In this document: piece by piece, positions 38,177 to 50,695 of the stretch | Layout of the letters: every line of letters begins with the position of its first letter | How positions within the stretch are numbered: the first letter of the stretch is position 1 | From: Eledone cirrhosa | Lineage: Eukaryota; Mollusca; Cephalopoda; Octopoda; Eledonidae | Reading direction: 5' to 3' | Length of the DNA: 64,000 bases | Assembly: GCA_964016885.1 (NCBI GenBank) | Contig: OZ024744.1 | Coordinates: 27,298,108-27,362,107 of the forward strand | Made by a program: the position numbers and the translations under genes | The notes under the pieces: model-generated | Database searches by the model: none | What the model saw: the letters and a program-made list of their open reading frames with translations, nothing else | Told to the model about the DNA's origin: nothing

Positions 38177-41100
38177 GTAACCTTAGGGCCAGGGACACCA
38201 GAAGTCTCCACTGTTACGGCTAGGCATCTCAGTGCATGTGGTGGTAAGGAGGGAGATAACCTTAGGGCCAAGGACACCAGAAGTCTCCACTGTTACGGCT
38301 AGGCATCTCAGTGCATGTGGTGGTAAGAAGGGAGGTAACCTTAGGGCCAGGGACACCAGAAGTCTCCACTGCTACGGCTCGGCATCTCAGTGCATGTGGT
38401 TGTAAGAAGGAAGTAACCTTAGGGCCAGGGACACCAGAAGTCTCCACTGTTACGGCTAGGCATCTCAGTGCATGTGGTGGTAAGGAGGGAGGTAACCTTA
38501 GGGCCAGGCACACCAGAAGTCTCCACTGTTACGGCTAGGCATTTCAGTGCATGTGCTGGTAAGAAGGGAAGTAGCCTTAGGGCCAGGGACACCAGAAGTC
38601 TCCACTGTTACGGCTAGGCATCTCAGTGCATGTGGTAGTAAGAAGGGAGGTAACCTTAGGGCCAAGGACACCAGAAGTCTCCACTGTTACGGCTAGGCAT
38701 CTCAGTGCATGTGGTGGTAAGAAGGGAGGTAACCTTAGGGCCAGGGACACCAGAAGTCTCCACTGTTACGGCTAGGCATCTCAGTGCATGTGGTGGTAAG
38801 AAGGGAGGTAACCTTAGGGCCAGGCACACCAGAAGTCTCCACTGCTACGGCTAGGCATCTCAGTGCATGTGGTGGTAAGAAAGGAGGGAACCTTAGTGCC
38901 AGGGACACCAGAAGTCTCCACTGTTACGGCTAGGCATGTCAGTGCGTGTGGTGGTAAGGAGGGAGGTAACCTTAGGGCCAAGGACACCAGAAGTCTCCAC
39001 TGTTACGGCTAGGCATGTCAGTGCATGTGGTGGTAAGAAGGGAGGTAACCTTAGGGCCAGGGACACCAGAAGTGTCCACTGCTACGGCTAGGCATCTCAG
39101 TGCATGTGTTGGTAAGAAGGGAGGTGACCTTAGGGCCAGAGACACCAGAAGTCTCCAGTGTTGCGGCTAGGCATCTCAGTGCATGTGGGGGTAAGAAGGG
39201 AGGTAACCTTAGGGCCAAGGACACCAGAAGTCTCCACAGCTACGGCTAGGCATCTCAGTGCATGTGGTAGTAAGAAGGGAGGTAACCTTAGGGCCAAGGA
39301 CACCAGAAGTCTCCACTGCTACGGCTAGGCATCTCAGTGCATGTGGTGGTAAGAAGGGAGGTAACCTTAGGGCCAGGGACACCAGAAGTCTCCACTGTTA
39401 CGGCTAGGCATCTCACTTCATGTGGTGGTAAGAAGGGAGGTAACCTTAGGGCCAAGGACACCAGTTGTATCCACTGCTACGGCTAGGCATCTCAGTGCAT
39501 GTGGTGGTAAGAAGGGAGGTAACCTTAGAGCCAGGGACACCAGAAGTCTCCACTGTTACGGCTAGGCATGTCAGTGCATGTGGTGGTAAGAAGGGAGGTG
39601 ACCTTAGGGCCAGGGACACCAGAAGTCTCCAGTGTTGCGGCTAGGCATCTCAGTGCATGTGGGGGTAAGAAGGGAGGTAACCTTAGGGCCAAGGACACCA
39701 GAAGTCTCCACTGTTACGGCTAGGCATCTCAGTGTATCTGGTGGTAAGAAGGGAGGTAACCTTAGGGCCAGGGACACCAGAAGTCTCCACTGTTACGGCT
39801 AGGCATCTCACTTCATGTGGTGGTAAGAAGGGAGGTAACCTTAGGGCCAAGGACACCAGATGTATCCACTGCTACGGCTAGGCATCTCAGTGCATGTGGT
39901 GGTAAGAAGGGAGGTAACCTTAGGGCCAGGGACACCAGAAGACTCCACTGTTACGGCCAGGCATCTCAGTGCATGTGGTGGTAAAGAGGGAGGTAACCTT
40001 AGGGCCAGGGACACCAGACGTCTCCACTGCTACGGGTAGGCATCTCAGTGCATGTGGTGGTAAGAAGGGAGGTAACCTTAGGGCCAGGGACACCAGAAGT
40101 CTCCACTGCTACGGCTAGGCATCTCAGTGCAGGTGGTGGTAAGAAGGGAGGTAAACTTAGGGCCAGGGACACCAGAAGTCTCCACTGTTACGGCTAGGCA
40201 TGTCAGTGCATGTGGTGGTAAGAAGGGAGGTAACCTTAGGTCCAAGGACACCAGAAGTCTCCACTGTTACGGCTAGGCATCTCAGTGCATGTGGTGGTAA
40301 GAAGGGAGGTAACCTTAGGGCCAGGCACACCAGAAGTCTCCACTGCTACGGCTAGGCATCTCAGTGCATGTGGTGGTAAGAAGGCAGGTAAACTTAGGGC
40401 CAGGGACAGCAGAAGTCTCCACTGCTACGGCTAGGCATCTCAGTGCATGTGGTGGTAAAAAGGGAGGTAACCTTAGAGCCAGGGACACCAGAAGACTCCA
40501 CTGTTACGGCTAGGCATCTCAGTGCATCTGGTGGTAAGAAGGGAGGTAACCTTAGGGCCAGGGACACCAGAAGTCTCCACTGTTACGGCTAGGCATCTCA
40601 CTTCATGTGGTGGTAAGAAGGGAGGTAACCTTAGGGCCAAGGACACCAGATGTATCCACTGCTACGGCTAGGCATCTCAGTGCATGTGGTGGTAAGAAGG
40701 GAGGTAACCTTAGGGCCAGGGACACCAGAAGACTCCACTGTTACGGCCAGGCATCTCAGTGCATGTGGTGGTAAAGAGGGAGGTAAGCTTAGGGCCAGGG
40801 ACACCAGAAGTCACCACTGCTACGGCTAGGCATCTCAGTGCATGTGGTGGTAAGGAGGGAGGTAAACTTAGGGCCAGGGACACCAGAAGTCTCCACTGTT
40901 ACGGCTAGGCATGTCAGTGCTTGTGGTGGTAAGAAGGGAGGTAACCTTAGGTCCAAGGACACCAGAAGTCTCCACTGTTACGGCTAGGCATCTCAGTGCA
41001 TGTGGTGGTAAGATGGGAGGTAACCTTAGGGCCAGGGACACCAGAAGACTCCACTGCTACGGCTAGGCATCTCAGTGCATGTGGTGGTAAGAAGGGAGGC

Positions 41101-41255
41101 AACCTTAGGGCCAAGGACACCAGAAGTCTCCACTGTTACGGCTAGGCATCTCAGTGCATGTGGTGGTAAGAAGGGAGGTAACCTTAGGGCCAGGGACACC
41201 AGAAGTCTCCACTGCTACGGCTCGGCATCTCAGTGCATGTGGTTGTAAGAAGGAA
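38177..41255 (+). repeat. 39-monomer repeat, copy 1 (one monomer lost inside)
   Basis: This matches 41,256-44,307 at a lag of 3,079 bp, rising to 3,158 bp after about 40,460, where this copy lacks one monomer. Markers include GTGCTGGTAAG near 38,553, GTGGTAGTAAG near 38,634, CCAGTTGTATCC near 39,462, GTGGGGGTAAG near 39,187 and 39,660, TACGGGTAGG near 40,031 and AAGATGGGAGG near 41,010. The fused monomer at 40,433-40,511 marks the internal loss. Two copies of a 3-monomer module (lag 236 bp, near 41,105 and 41,341) sit at the unit junction. Confidence 0.88.
40433..40511 (+). repeat. Chimeric monomer at a one-unit deletion
   Basis: The left part has CATCTCAG and GTAAAAAGGG; the right part has CTTAGAGCC and GAAGACTCC. 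In the sister copy these features sit in two successive monomers (43,512-43,590 and 43,591-43,669). Fusion between monomer positions 27 and 45 removes exactly 79 bp. Confidence 0.88.
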
Positions 41256-44200
41256 GTAACCTTAGGGCCAGGGACACCAGAAGTCTCCACTGTTACGGCT
41301 AGGCATCTCAGTGCATGTGGTGGTAAGGAGGGAGATAACCTTAGGGCCAAGGACACCAGAAGTCTCCACTGTTACGGCTAGGCATCTCAGTGCATGTGGT
41401 GGTAAGAAGGGAGGTAACCTTAGGGCCAGGGACACCAGAAGTCTCCACTGCTACGGCTCGGCATCTCAGTGCATGTGGTTGTAAGAAGGAAGTAACCTTA
41501 GGGCCAGGGACACCAGAAGTCTCCACTGTTACGGCTAGGCATCTCAGTGCATGTGGTGGTAAGGAGGGAGGTAACCTTAGGGCCAGGCACACCAGAAGTC
41601 TCCACTGTTACGGCTAGGCATTTCAGTGCATGTGCTGGTAAGAAGGGAAGTAGCCTTAGGGCCAGGGACACCAGAAGTCTCCACTGTTACGGCTAGGCAT
41701 CTCAGTGCATGTGGTAGTAAGAAGGGAGGTAACCTTAGGGCCAAGGACACCAGAAGTCTCCACTGTTACGGCTAGGCATCTCAGTGCATGTGGTGGTAAG
41801 AAGGGAGGTAACCTTAGGGCCAGGGACACCAGAAGTCTCCACTGTTACGGCTAGGCATCTCAGTGCATGTGGTGGTAAGAAGGGAGGTAACCTTAGGGCC
41901 AGGCACACCAGAAGTCTCCACTGCTACGGCTAGGCATCTCAGTGCATGTGGTGGTAAGAAAGGAGGGAACCTTAGTGCCAGGGACACCAGAAGTCTCCAC
42001 TGTTACGGCTAGGCATGTCAGTGCGTGTGGTGGTAAGGAGGGAGGTAACCTTAGGGCCAAGGACACCAGAAGTCTCCACTGTTACGGCTAGGCATGTCAG
42101 TGCATGTGGTGGTAAGAAGGGAGGTAACCTTAGGGCCAGGGACACCAGAAGTGTCCACTGCTACGGCTAGGCATCTCAGTGCATGTGTTGGTAAGAAGGG
42201 AGGTGACCTTAGGGCCAGAGACACCAGAAGTCTCCAGTGTTGCGGCTAGGCATCTCAGTGCATGTGGGGGTAAGAAGGGAGGTAACCTTAGGGCCAAGGA
42301 CACCAGAAGTCTCCACAGCTACGGCTAGGCATCTCAGTGCATGTGGTAGTAAGAAGGGAGGTAACCTTAGGGCCAAGGACACCAGAAGTCTCCACTGCTA
42401 CGGCTAGGCATCTCAGTGCATGTGGTGGTAAGAAGGGAGGTAACCTTAGGGCCAGGGACACCAGAAGTCTCCACTGTTACGGCTAGGCATCTCACTTCAT
42501 GTGGTGGTAAGAAGGGAGGTAACCTTAGGGCCAAGGACACCAGTTGTATCCACTGCTACGGCTAGGCATCTCAGTGCATGTGGTGGTAAGAAGGGAGGTA
42601 ACCTTAGAGCCAGGGACACCAGAAGTCTCCACTGTTACGGCTAGGCATGTCAGTGCATGTGGTGGTAAGAAGGGAGGTGACCTTAGGGCCAGGGACACCA
42701 GAAGTCTCCAGTGTTGCGGCTAGGCATCTCAGTGCATGTGGGGGTAAGAAGGGAGGTAACCTTAGGGCCAAGGACACCAGAAGTCTCCACTGTTACGGCT
42801 AGGCATCTCAGTGTATCTGGTGGTAAGAAGGGAGGTAACCTTAGGGCCAGGGACACCAGAAGTCTCCACTGTTACGGCTAGGCATCTCACTTCATGTGGT
42901 GGTAAGAAGGGAGGTAACCTTAGGGCCAAGGACACCAGATGTATCCACTGCTACGGCTAGGCATCTCAGTGCATGTGGTGGTAAGAAGGGAGGTAACCTT
43001 AGGGCCAGGGACACCAGAAGACTCCACTGTTACGGCCAGGCATCTCAGTGCATGTGGTGGTAAAGAGGGAGGTAACCTTAGGGCCAGGGACACCAGACGT
43101 CTCCACTGCTACGGGTAGGCATCTCAGTGCATGTGGTGGTAAGAAGGGAGGTAACCTTAGGGCCAGGGACACCAGAAGTCTCCACTGCTACGGCTAGGCA
43201 TCTCAGTGCAGGTGGTGGTAAGAAGGGAGGTAAACTTAGGGCCAGGGACACCAGAAGTCTCCACTGTTACGGCTAGGCATGTCAGTGCATGTGGTGGTAA
43301 GAAGGGAGGTAACCTTAGGTCCAAGGACACCAGAAGTCTCCACTGTTACGGCTAGGCATCTCAGTGCATGTGGTGGTAAGAAGGGAGGTAACCTTAGGGC
43401 CAGGCACACCAGAAGTCTCCACTGCTACGGCTAGGCATCTCAGTGCATGTGGTGGTAAGAAGGCAGGTAAACTTAGGGCCAGGGACAGCAGAAGTCTCCA
43501 CTGCTACGGCTAGGCATCTCAGTGCATGTGGTGGTAAAAAGGGAGGTAACCTTAGGGCCAGGGACACCAGAAGTCTACACTGTTACGGCTAGGCATATCA
43601 GTGCATGTGGTGGTAAGAAGGGAGGTAACCTTAGAGCCAGGGACACCAGAAGACTCCACTGTTACGGCTAGGCATCTCAGTGCATCTGGTGGTAAGAAGG
43701 GAGGTAACCTTAGGGCCAGGGACACCAGAAGTCTCCACTGTTACGGCTAGGCATCTCACTTCATGTGGTGGTAAGAAGGGAGGTAACCTTAGGGCCAAGG
43801 ACACCAGATGTATCCACTGCTACGGCTAGGCATCTCAGTGCATGTGGTGGTAAGAAGGGAGGTAACCTTAGGGCCAGGGACACCAGAAGACTCCACTGTT
43901 ACGGCCAGGCATCTCAGTGCATGTGGTGGTAAAGAGGGAGGTAAGCTTAGGGCCAGGGACACCAGAAGTCACCACTGCTACGGCTAGGCATCTCAGTGCA
44001 TGTGGTGGTAAGGAGGGAGGTAAACTTAGGGCCAGGGACACCAGAAGTCTCCACTGTTACGGCTAGGCATGTCAGTGCTTGTGGTGGTAAGAAGGGAGGT
44101 AACCTTAGGTCCAAGGACACCAGAAGTCTCCACTGTTACGGCTAGGCATCTCAGTGCATGTGGTGGTAAGATGGGAGGTAACCTTAGGGCCAGGGACACC

Positions 44201-44307
44201 AGAAGACTCCACTGCTACGGCTAGGCATCTCAGTGCATGTGGTGGTAAGAAGGGAGGCAACCTTAGGGCCAAGGACACCAGAAGTCTCCACTGTTACGGC
44301 TAGGCAT
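41256..44307 (+). repeat. 39-monomer repeat, copy 2
   Basis: This is the second copy of 38,177-41,149 with the same marker series, retaining both monomers (43,512-43,590 and 43,591-43,669) that are fused into one in copy 1. Spot checks of rare variants across the unit agree between the copies, except at the fusion. Its right part from 43,406 also belongs to the 51-monomer repeat, so successive amplifications overlapped. No gene. Confidence 0.88.
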
Positions 44308-46403
44308 GTCAGTGCATGTGGTGGTAAGAAGGGAGGGAACCTTAGGGCCAGAGACACCAGAAGTCTCCACTGTTACGGCTAGGCATCTCAGTGCATGTGG
44401 TGGTAAGAAGGGAGGGAACCTTAGGGCCAGGCACACCAGAAGTCTCCACTGCTACGGCTAGGCATCTCAGTGCATGTGGTGGTAAGAAAGGAGGTAACCT
44501 TAGGGCCAGGAAAACCAGAAGTCTCCACTGTTACGGCTTGGCATGTCAGTGCATGTGGTGGTAAGGAGGGAGGTAACCTTAGGGCCAAGGATACCAGAAG
44601 TCTCCACTGTTACGGCTAGGCATGTCAGTGCATTTGGTGGTAAGAAGGGAGGTAACCTTAGGGCCAGGGACACCAGAAGTCTCCACTGTTACGGCTAGGC
44701 ATCTCACTTCATGTGGTGGTAAGAAGGGAGGTAACCTTAGGGCCAGGGTCACCAGAAGTGTCCACTTCTACGGCTAGGCATCTCAGTGCATGTGGTGGTA
44801 AGAAGGGAGGTAACCTTAGGGCCAGGGACACCAGAAGTCTCCAGTGTTACGGCTAGGCATCTCAGTGCATGTGGTGGTAAGAAGGGAGGTAACCTTAGGG
44901 CCAAGGAGACCAGAAGTATCCACAGCTACGGCTAGGCATCTCAGTGCATGTGGTGGTAAGAAGGGAGGCAACCTTAGGGCCAAGGACACCAGAAGACTCC
45001 ACTGTTACGGCTAGGCATCTCAGTGCATGTGGTGGTAAGAAGGGAGGTAACCTTAGGGCCAGGGACACCAGACGTCTCCACTGCTACGGCTAGGCATCTC
45101 AGTGCATGTGGTAGTAAGAAGGGAGGTAACCTTAGGGCCAGGGACACCAAAAGTCTCCACTGCTACGGCTAGGCATCTCAGTGCATGTGGTGGTAAGAAG
45201 GGAGGTAAACTTAGGGCCAGGGACACCAGAAGTCTCCACCGTTACGGCTAGGCATGTCAGTGCATGTGGTGGTAAGAAGGGAGGTAACCTTAGGTCCAAG
45301 GACACCAGAAGTCTCCACTGTTACGGCTAGGCATCTCAGTGCATGTGGTGGTAAGGAGGGAGGTAACCTTAGGGCCAGGGACACCAGAAGACTCCACTGC
45401 TACGGCTAGGCATCTCAGTGCATGTGGTGGTAAGAAGGAGGTAACCTTAGGGCCAAGGACACCAGAAGTCTCCACTGTTACGGCTAGGCATCTCAGTGCA
45501 TGTGGTGGTAAGAAGGGAGGTAACCTTAGGGTCAAGGACACCAGAAGTCTCCACTACTACGGCTAGGCATCTCAGTGCATGTGGTGGTAAGAAGGCAGGT
45601 AACCTTAGGGCCAGGGACAGCAGAAGTCTCCACTGCTACGGCTAGGCATCTCAGTGCATGTGGCGGTAAAAAGGGAGGTAAACTTAGGGCCAGGGACACC
45701 AGAAGTCTACACTGTTACGGCTAGGCATATCAATGCATGTGGTGGTAAGAAGGGAGGTAATCTTAGGGCCAGCGACACCAGAAGTCTCCAGTGTTACGGC
45801 TAGGCATCTCAGTGCATGTGGTGGTAAGAAGGGAGGTAACCTTAGGGCCAAGGAGACCAGAAGTCTCCACAGCTACGGCTAGGCATCTCAGTGCATGTGG
45901 TGATAAGAAGGGAGGTAACCTTAGGGCCAAGGACACCAAAAGTCTCCACTGCTACGGCTAGGCATCTCAGTGCATGTGGTGGTAAGAAGGGAGGTAAACT
46001 TAGGGCCAGGGACGCCAGAAGTCTCCACTGTTGCGGCTAGGCATCTCACTTCATGTGGTGGTAAGAAGGGAGGTAACCTTAGGGCCAAGGACACCAGAAG
46101 TCTCCACTGCTACGGATAGGCATCTCAGTGCATGTGGTGGTAAGAAGGGAGGTAACCTTAGGGCCAGGGACACCAGAAGTCTCCACTGTTACGGCTAGGC
46201 ATGTCAGTGCATGTGGTGGTAAGAAGGGAGGTAACCTTAGGGCCAGGGTCACCAGAAGTGTCCACTGCTACGGCTAGGCATCTCAGTGCATGTGGTGGTA
46301 AGTAGGGAGGTAAACTTAGGGCCAGGGACACCAGAAGTCTCCAGTGTTACGGCTAGGCATCTCAGTGCATGTGGTGGTAAGAAGGGAGGTAACCTTAGGG
46401 CCA
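43406..46403 (+). repeat. 51-monomer repeat, copy 1
   Basis: This matches 47,433-50,351 at a lag of 4,027 bp (51 monomers minus two deletions). The lag falls to 3,948 bp after about 45.8 kb because the second copy lacks one monomer. Markers are GTAAAAAGGGAGG near 43,534, GGCCAGGAAAACC near 44,507, GGTCACCAGAAGTGTCC near 44,747, a 78-bp monomer at 45,408-45,485, GTGGCGGTAAAAAGG near 45,661, CATATCAATGC near 45,727 and GGGACGCCAG near 46,009. Confidence 0.88.
45408..45485 (+). repeat. 78-bp monomer, family 5 (TAAGAAGGAGGTAACC)
   Basis: One G is missing from the GGGAGG run. It recurs at 49,435-49,512 through the 51-monomer duplication. Confidence 0.93.
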
Positions 46404-47432
46404 AGGAGACCAGAAGTCTCCACAGCTACGGCTAGGCATCTCAGTGCATGTGGTGGTAAGAAGGGAGGTAACCTTAGGGCCAAGGACACCAGAAGACTCC
46501 ACTGTTACGGCTAGGCATCTCAGTGCATGTGGTGGTAAGAAGGGAGGTAACCTTAGGGCCAGGGACACCAGGCGTCTCCACTGCTACGGCTAGGCATCTC
46601 AGTGCATGTGGTAGTAATAAGGGAGGTAACCTTAGGGCCAGGGACACCAGAAGTCTCCACTGCTACGGCTAGGCATCTCAGTGCATGTGGTGGTAAGAAG
46701 GGAGGTAAACTTAGGGCCAGGGACACCAGAAGTCTCCACTGTTACGGCTAGGCATGTCAGTGCATGTGGTGGTAAGAAGGGAGGTAACCTTAGGTCCAGG
46801 GACACCAGAAGACTCCACTGTTACGGCCAGGCATCTCAGTGCATGTGGTGGTAAAGAGGGAGGTAACCTTAGGGCCAGGGACACCAGACGTCTCCACTGC
46901 TACGGCTAGGCATCTCAGTGCATGTGGTGGTAAGAAGGGAGGTAACCTTAGGGCCAGGGACACCAGAAGTCTCCAGTGTTACGGCTAGGCATCTCAGTGC
47001 ATGTGGTGGTAAGAAGGGAGGTAACCTTAGGGCCAGGGACACCAGACGTCTCCACTGCTCGGCTAGGCATCTCAGTGCATGTGGTGGTAAGAAGGGAGGT
47101 AACCTTAGGGCCAGGGACATCAGAAGTCTCCACTGTTACGGCTAGGCATCTCAGTGCATTTGGTGGTAAGGAGGGAGGTAACCTTAGGGCCAGGGACACC
47201 AGAAGTCTCCACTGCTACGGCTAGGCATCTCAGTGCATGTGGTGGTAAGAAGGGAGGGAACCTTAGGGCCAGGGACACCAGAAGTTTCCACTGTTACGGC
47301 TAGGGATCTCAGTTCATATGGTGGTAAGAAGGGAGGTAACCTTAGGGCCAGGGACACCAGAAGACTCCACTGTTACGGCTAGGCATCTCAGTGCATGTGG
47401 TGGTAAGAAGGGAGGTAACCTTAGGGTCAAGG
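46404..47432 (+). repeat. Spacer part of the 51-monomer unit
   Basis: This is about 13 monomers between the two matching 51-monomer segments. It contains GTAGTAATAAGG near 46,611, CACCAGGCGTC near 46,566, a 78-bp monomer with CTGCTCGGCTAGG (46,987-47,064) and GGCTAGGGATC near 47,301. It has no counterpart after 50,351, so it is either the unit's remainder not yet duplicated or was replaced downstream. The small frames over 46,869-47,224 are artefacts of the 78-bp monomer. Confidence 0.8.
46987..47064 (+). repeat. 78-bp monomer, family 6 (CTGCTCGGCTAGG)
   Basis: The A before the monomer's only CpG is missing (usual CTGCTACGGCTAGG). Single occurrence. Confidence 0.93.
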
Positions 47433-50351
47433 ACACCAGAAGTCTCCACTGCTACGGCTAGGCATCTCAGTGCATGTGGTGGTAAGAAGGCAGGTAAACT
47501 TAGGGCCAGGGACAGCAGAAGTCTCCACTGCTACGGCTAGGCATCTCAGTGCATGTGGTGGTAAAAAGGGAGGTAACCTTAGGGCCAGGGACACCAGAAG
47601 TCTACACTGTTACGGCTAGGCATATCAGTGCATGTGGTGGTAAGAAGGGAGGTAACCTTAGAGCCAGGGACACCAGAAGACTCCACTGTTACGGCTAGGC
47701 ATCTCAGTGCATCTGGTGGTAAGAAGGGAGGTAACCTTAGGGCCAGGGACACCAGAAGTCTCCACTGTTACGGCTAGGCATCTCACTTCATGTGGTGGTA
47801 AGAAGGGAGGTAACCTTAGGGCCAAGGACACCAGATGTATCCACTGCTACGGCTAGGCATCTCAGTGCATGTGGTGGTAAGAAGGGAGGTAACCTTAGGG
47901 CCAGGGACACCAGAAGACTCCACTGTTACGGCCAGGCATCTCAGTGCATGTGGTGGTAAAGAGGGAGGTAACCTTAGGGCCAGGGACACCAGACGTCTCC
48001 ACTGCTACGGCTAGGCATCTCAGTGCATGTGGTGGTAAGGAGGGAGGTAAACTTAGGGCCAGGGACACCAGAAGTCTCCACTGTTACGGCTAGGCATGTC
48101 AGTGCATGTGGTGGTAAGAAGGGAGGTAACCTTAGGTCCAAGGACACCAGAAGTCTCCACTGTTACGGCTAGGCATCTCAGTGCATGTGGTGGTAAGAAG
48201 GGAGGTAACCTTAGGGCCAGGGACACCAGAAGACTCCACTGCTACGGCTAGGCATCTCAGTGCATGTGGTGGTAAGAAGGGAGGTAACCTTAGGGCCAAG
48301 GACACCAGAAGTCTCCACTGTTACGGCTAGGCATGTCAGTGCATGTGGTGGTAAGAAGGGAGGGAACCTTAGGGCCAGAGACACCAGAAGTCTCCACTGT
48401 TACGGCTAGGCATCTCAGTGCATGTGGTGGTAAGAAGGGAGGGAACCTTAGGGCCAGGCACACCAGAAGTCTCCACTGCTACGGCTAGGCATCTCAGTGC
48501 ATGTGGTGGTAAGAAAGGAGGTAACCTTAGGGCCAGGAAAACCAGAAGTCTCCACTGTTACGGCTTGGCATGTCAGTGCATGTGGTGGTAAGGAGGGAGG
48601 TAACCTTAGGGCCAAGGATACCAGAAGTCTCCACTGTTACGGCTAGGCATCTCAGTGCATTTGGTGGTAAGAAGGGAGGTAACCTTAGGGCAAGGGACAC
48701 CAGAAGTCTCCACTGTTACGGCTAGGCATCTCACTTCATGTGGTGGTAAGAAGGGAGGTAACCTTAGGGCCAGGGTCACCAGAAGTGTCCACTGCTACGG
48801 CTAGGCATCTCAGTGCATGTGGTGGTAAGAAGGGAGGTAACCTTAGGGCCAGGGACACCAGAAGTCTCCAGTGTTACGGCTAGGCATCTCTGTGCATGTG
48901 GTGGTAAGAAGGGAGGTAACCTTAGGGCCAAGGAGACCAGAAGTATCCACAGCTACGGCTAGGCATCTCAGTGCATGTGGTGGTAAGAAGGGAGGTAACC
49001 TTAGGGCCAAGGACACCAGAAGACTCCACTGTTACGGCTAGGCATCTCAGTGCATGTGGTGGTAAGAAGGGAGGTAACCTTAGGGCCAGGGACACCAGAC
49101 GTCTCCACTGCTACGGCTAGGCATCTCAGTGCATGTGGTAGTAAGAAGGGAGGTAACCTTAGGGCCAGGGACACCAGAAGTCTCCACTGCTACGGCTAGG
49201 CATCTCAGTGCATGTGGTGGTAAGAAGGGAGGTAAACTTAGGGCCAGGGACACCAGAAGTCTCCACCGTTACGGCTAGGCATGTCAGTGCATGTGGTGGT
49301 AAGAAGGGAGGTAACCTTAGGTCCAAGGACACCAGAAGTCTCCACTGTTACGGCTAGGCATCTCAGTGCTTGTGGTGGTAAGGAGGGAGGTAACCTTAGG
49401 GCCAGGGACACCAGAAGACTCCACTGCTACGGCTAGGCATCTCAGTGCATGTGGTGGTAAGAAGGAGGTAACCTTAGGGCCAAGGACACCAGAAGTCTCC
49501 ACTGTTACGGCTAGGCATCTCAGTGCATGTGGTGGTAAGAAGGGAGGTAACCTTAGGGTCAAGGACACCAGAAGTCTCCACTGCTACGGCTAGGCATCTC
49601 AGTGCATGTGGTGGTAAGAAGGCAGGTAACCTTAGGGCCAGGGACAGCAGAAGTCTCCACTGCTACGGCTAGGCATCTCAGTGCATGTGGCGGTAAAAAG
49701 GGAGGTAAACTTAGGGCCAGGGACACCAGAAGTCTACACTGTTACGGCTAGGCATATCAATGCATGTGGTGGTAAGAAGGGAGGTAATCTTAGGGCCAGG
49801 GACACCAGAAGTCTCCAGTGTTACGGCTAGGCATGTCAGTGAATGTGGTGGTAAGAAGGGAGGTAACCTTAGGGCCAAGGACACCAAAAGTCTCCACTGC
49901 TACGGCTAGGCATCTCAGTGCATGTGGTGGTAAGAAGGGAGGTAAACTTAGGGCCAGGGACGCCAGAAGTCTCCACTGTTACGGCTAGGCATCTCACTTC
50001 ATGTGGTGGTAAGAAGGGAGGTAACCTTAGGGCCAAGGACACCAGAAGTCTCCACTGCTACGGATAGGCATCTCAGTGCATGTGGTGGTAAGAAGGGAGG
50101 TAACCTTAGGGCCAGGGACACCAGAAGTCTCCACTGTTACGGCTAGGCATGTCAGTGCATGTGGTGGTAAGAAGGGAGGTAACCTTAGGGCCAGGGTCAC
50201 CAGAAGTGTCCACTGCTACGGCTAGGCATCTCAGTGCATGTGGTGGTAAGTAGGGAGGTAACCTTAGGGCCAGGGACACCAGAAGTCTCCAGTGTTACGG
50301 CTAGGCATCTCAGTGCATGTGGTGGTAAGAAGGGAGGTAACCTTAGGGCCA
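47433..50351 (+). repeat. 51-monomer repeat, copy 2 (one monomer lost)
   Basis: This is the second copy of 43,406-46,403, with its 78-bp monomer at 49,435-49,512. It lacks the monomer carrying AAGGAGACC and CCACAGC that follows CATATCAATGC in copy 1 (45,802 onward). The monomer at 49,829-49,907 at that place has GTCAGTGAATG, unlike either neighbour in copy 1. Another difference is AGACGTCTCC near 47,992, where copy 1 has AGAAGTCACC near 43,965. Confidence 0.87.
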
Positions 50352-50381
50352 GGCACACCAGAAGTCTCCACTGTTACGGCT

Positions 50382-50459
50382 AGGCATCACAGTGCATGTG
50401 GTGGTAAGAAGGGGGTAACCTTAAGGCCAGGGACACCAGAAGTCTCCAGTGTTACGGCT
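50382..50459 (+). repeat. 78-bp monomer, family 7 (AAGAAGGGGGTAACC)
   Basis: The A of GGGAGG is missing, leaving five consecutive Gs. Single occurrence; the monomer also has CTTAAGGCC in place of CTTAGGGCC. Confidence 0.93.
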
Positions 50460-50617
50460 AGGCATCTCAGTGCATGTGGTGGTAAGAAGGGAGGTAACCT
50501 TAGGGCCAAGGAGACCAGAAGTCTCGACAGCTACGGCTAGGCATCTCAGTGCATGTGGTGGTAAGAAGGGAGGTAACCTTAGGGCCAAGGACACCAGAAG
50601 ACTCCACTGTTACGGCT

Positions 50618-50695
50618 AGGCATCTCAGTGCATGTGGTGGTAAGAATGGAGGTAACCTTAGGGCCAAGGCACCAGAAGTCTCCACTACTACGGCT
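50618..50695 (+). repeat. 78-bp monomer, family 8 (CCAAGGCACCAG)
   Basis: The A of GGACACC is missing. Single occurrence; the monomer also reads AAGAATGGAGG and CCACTACTACGG. Confidence 0.93.
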
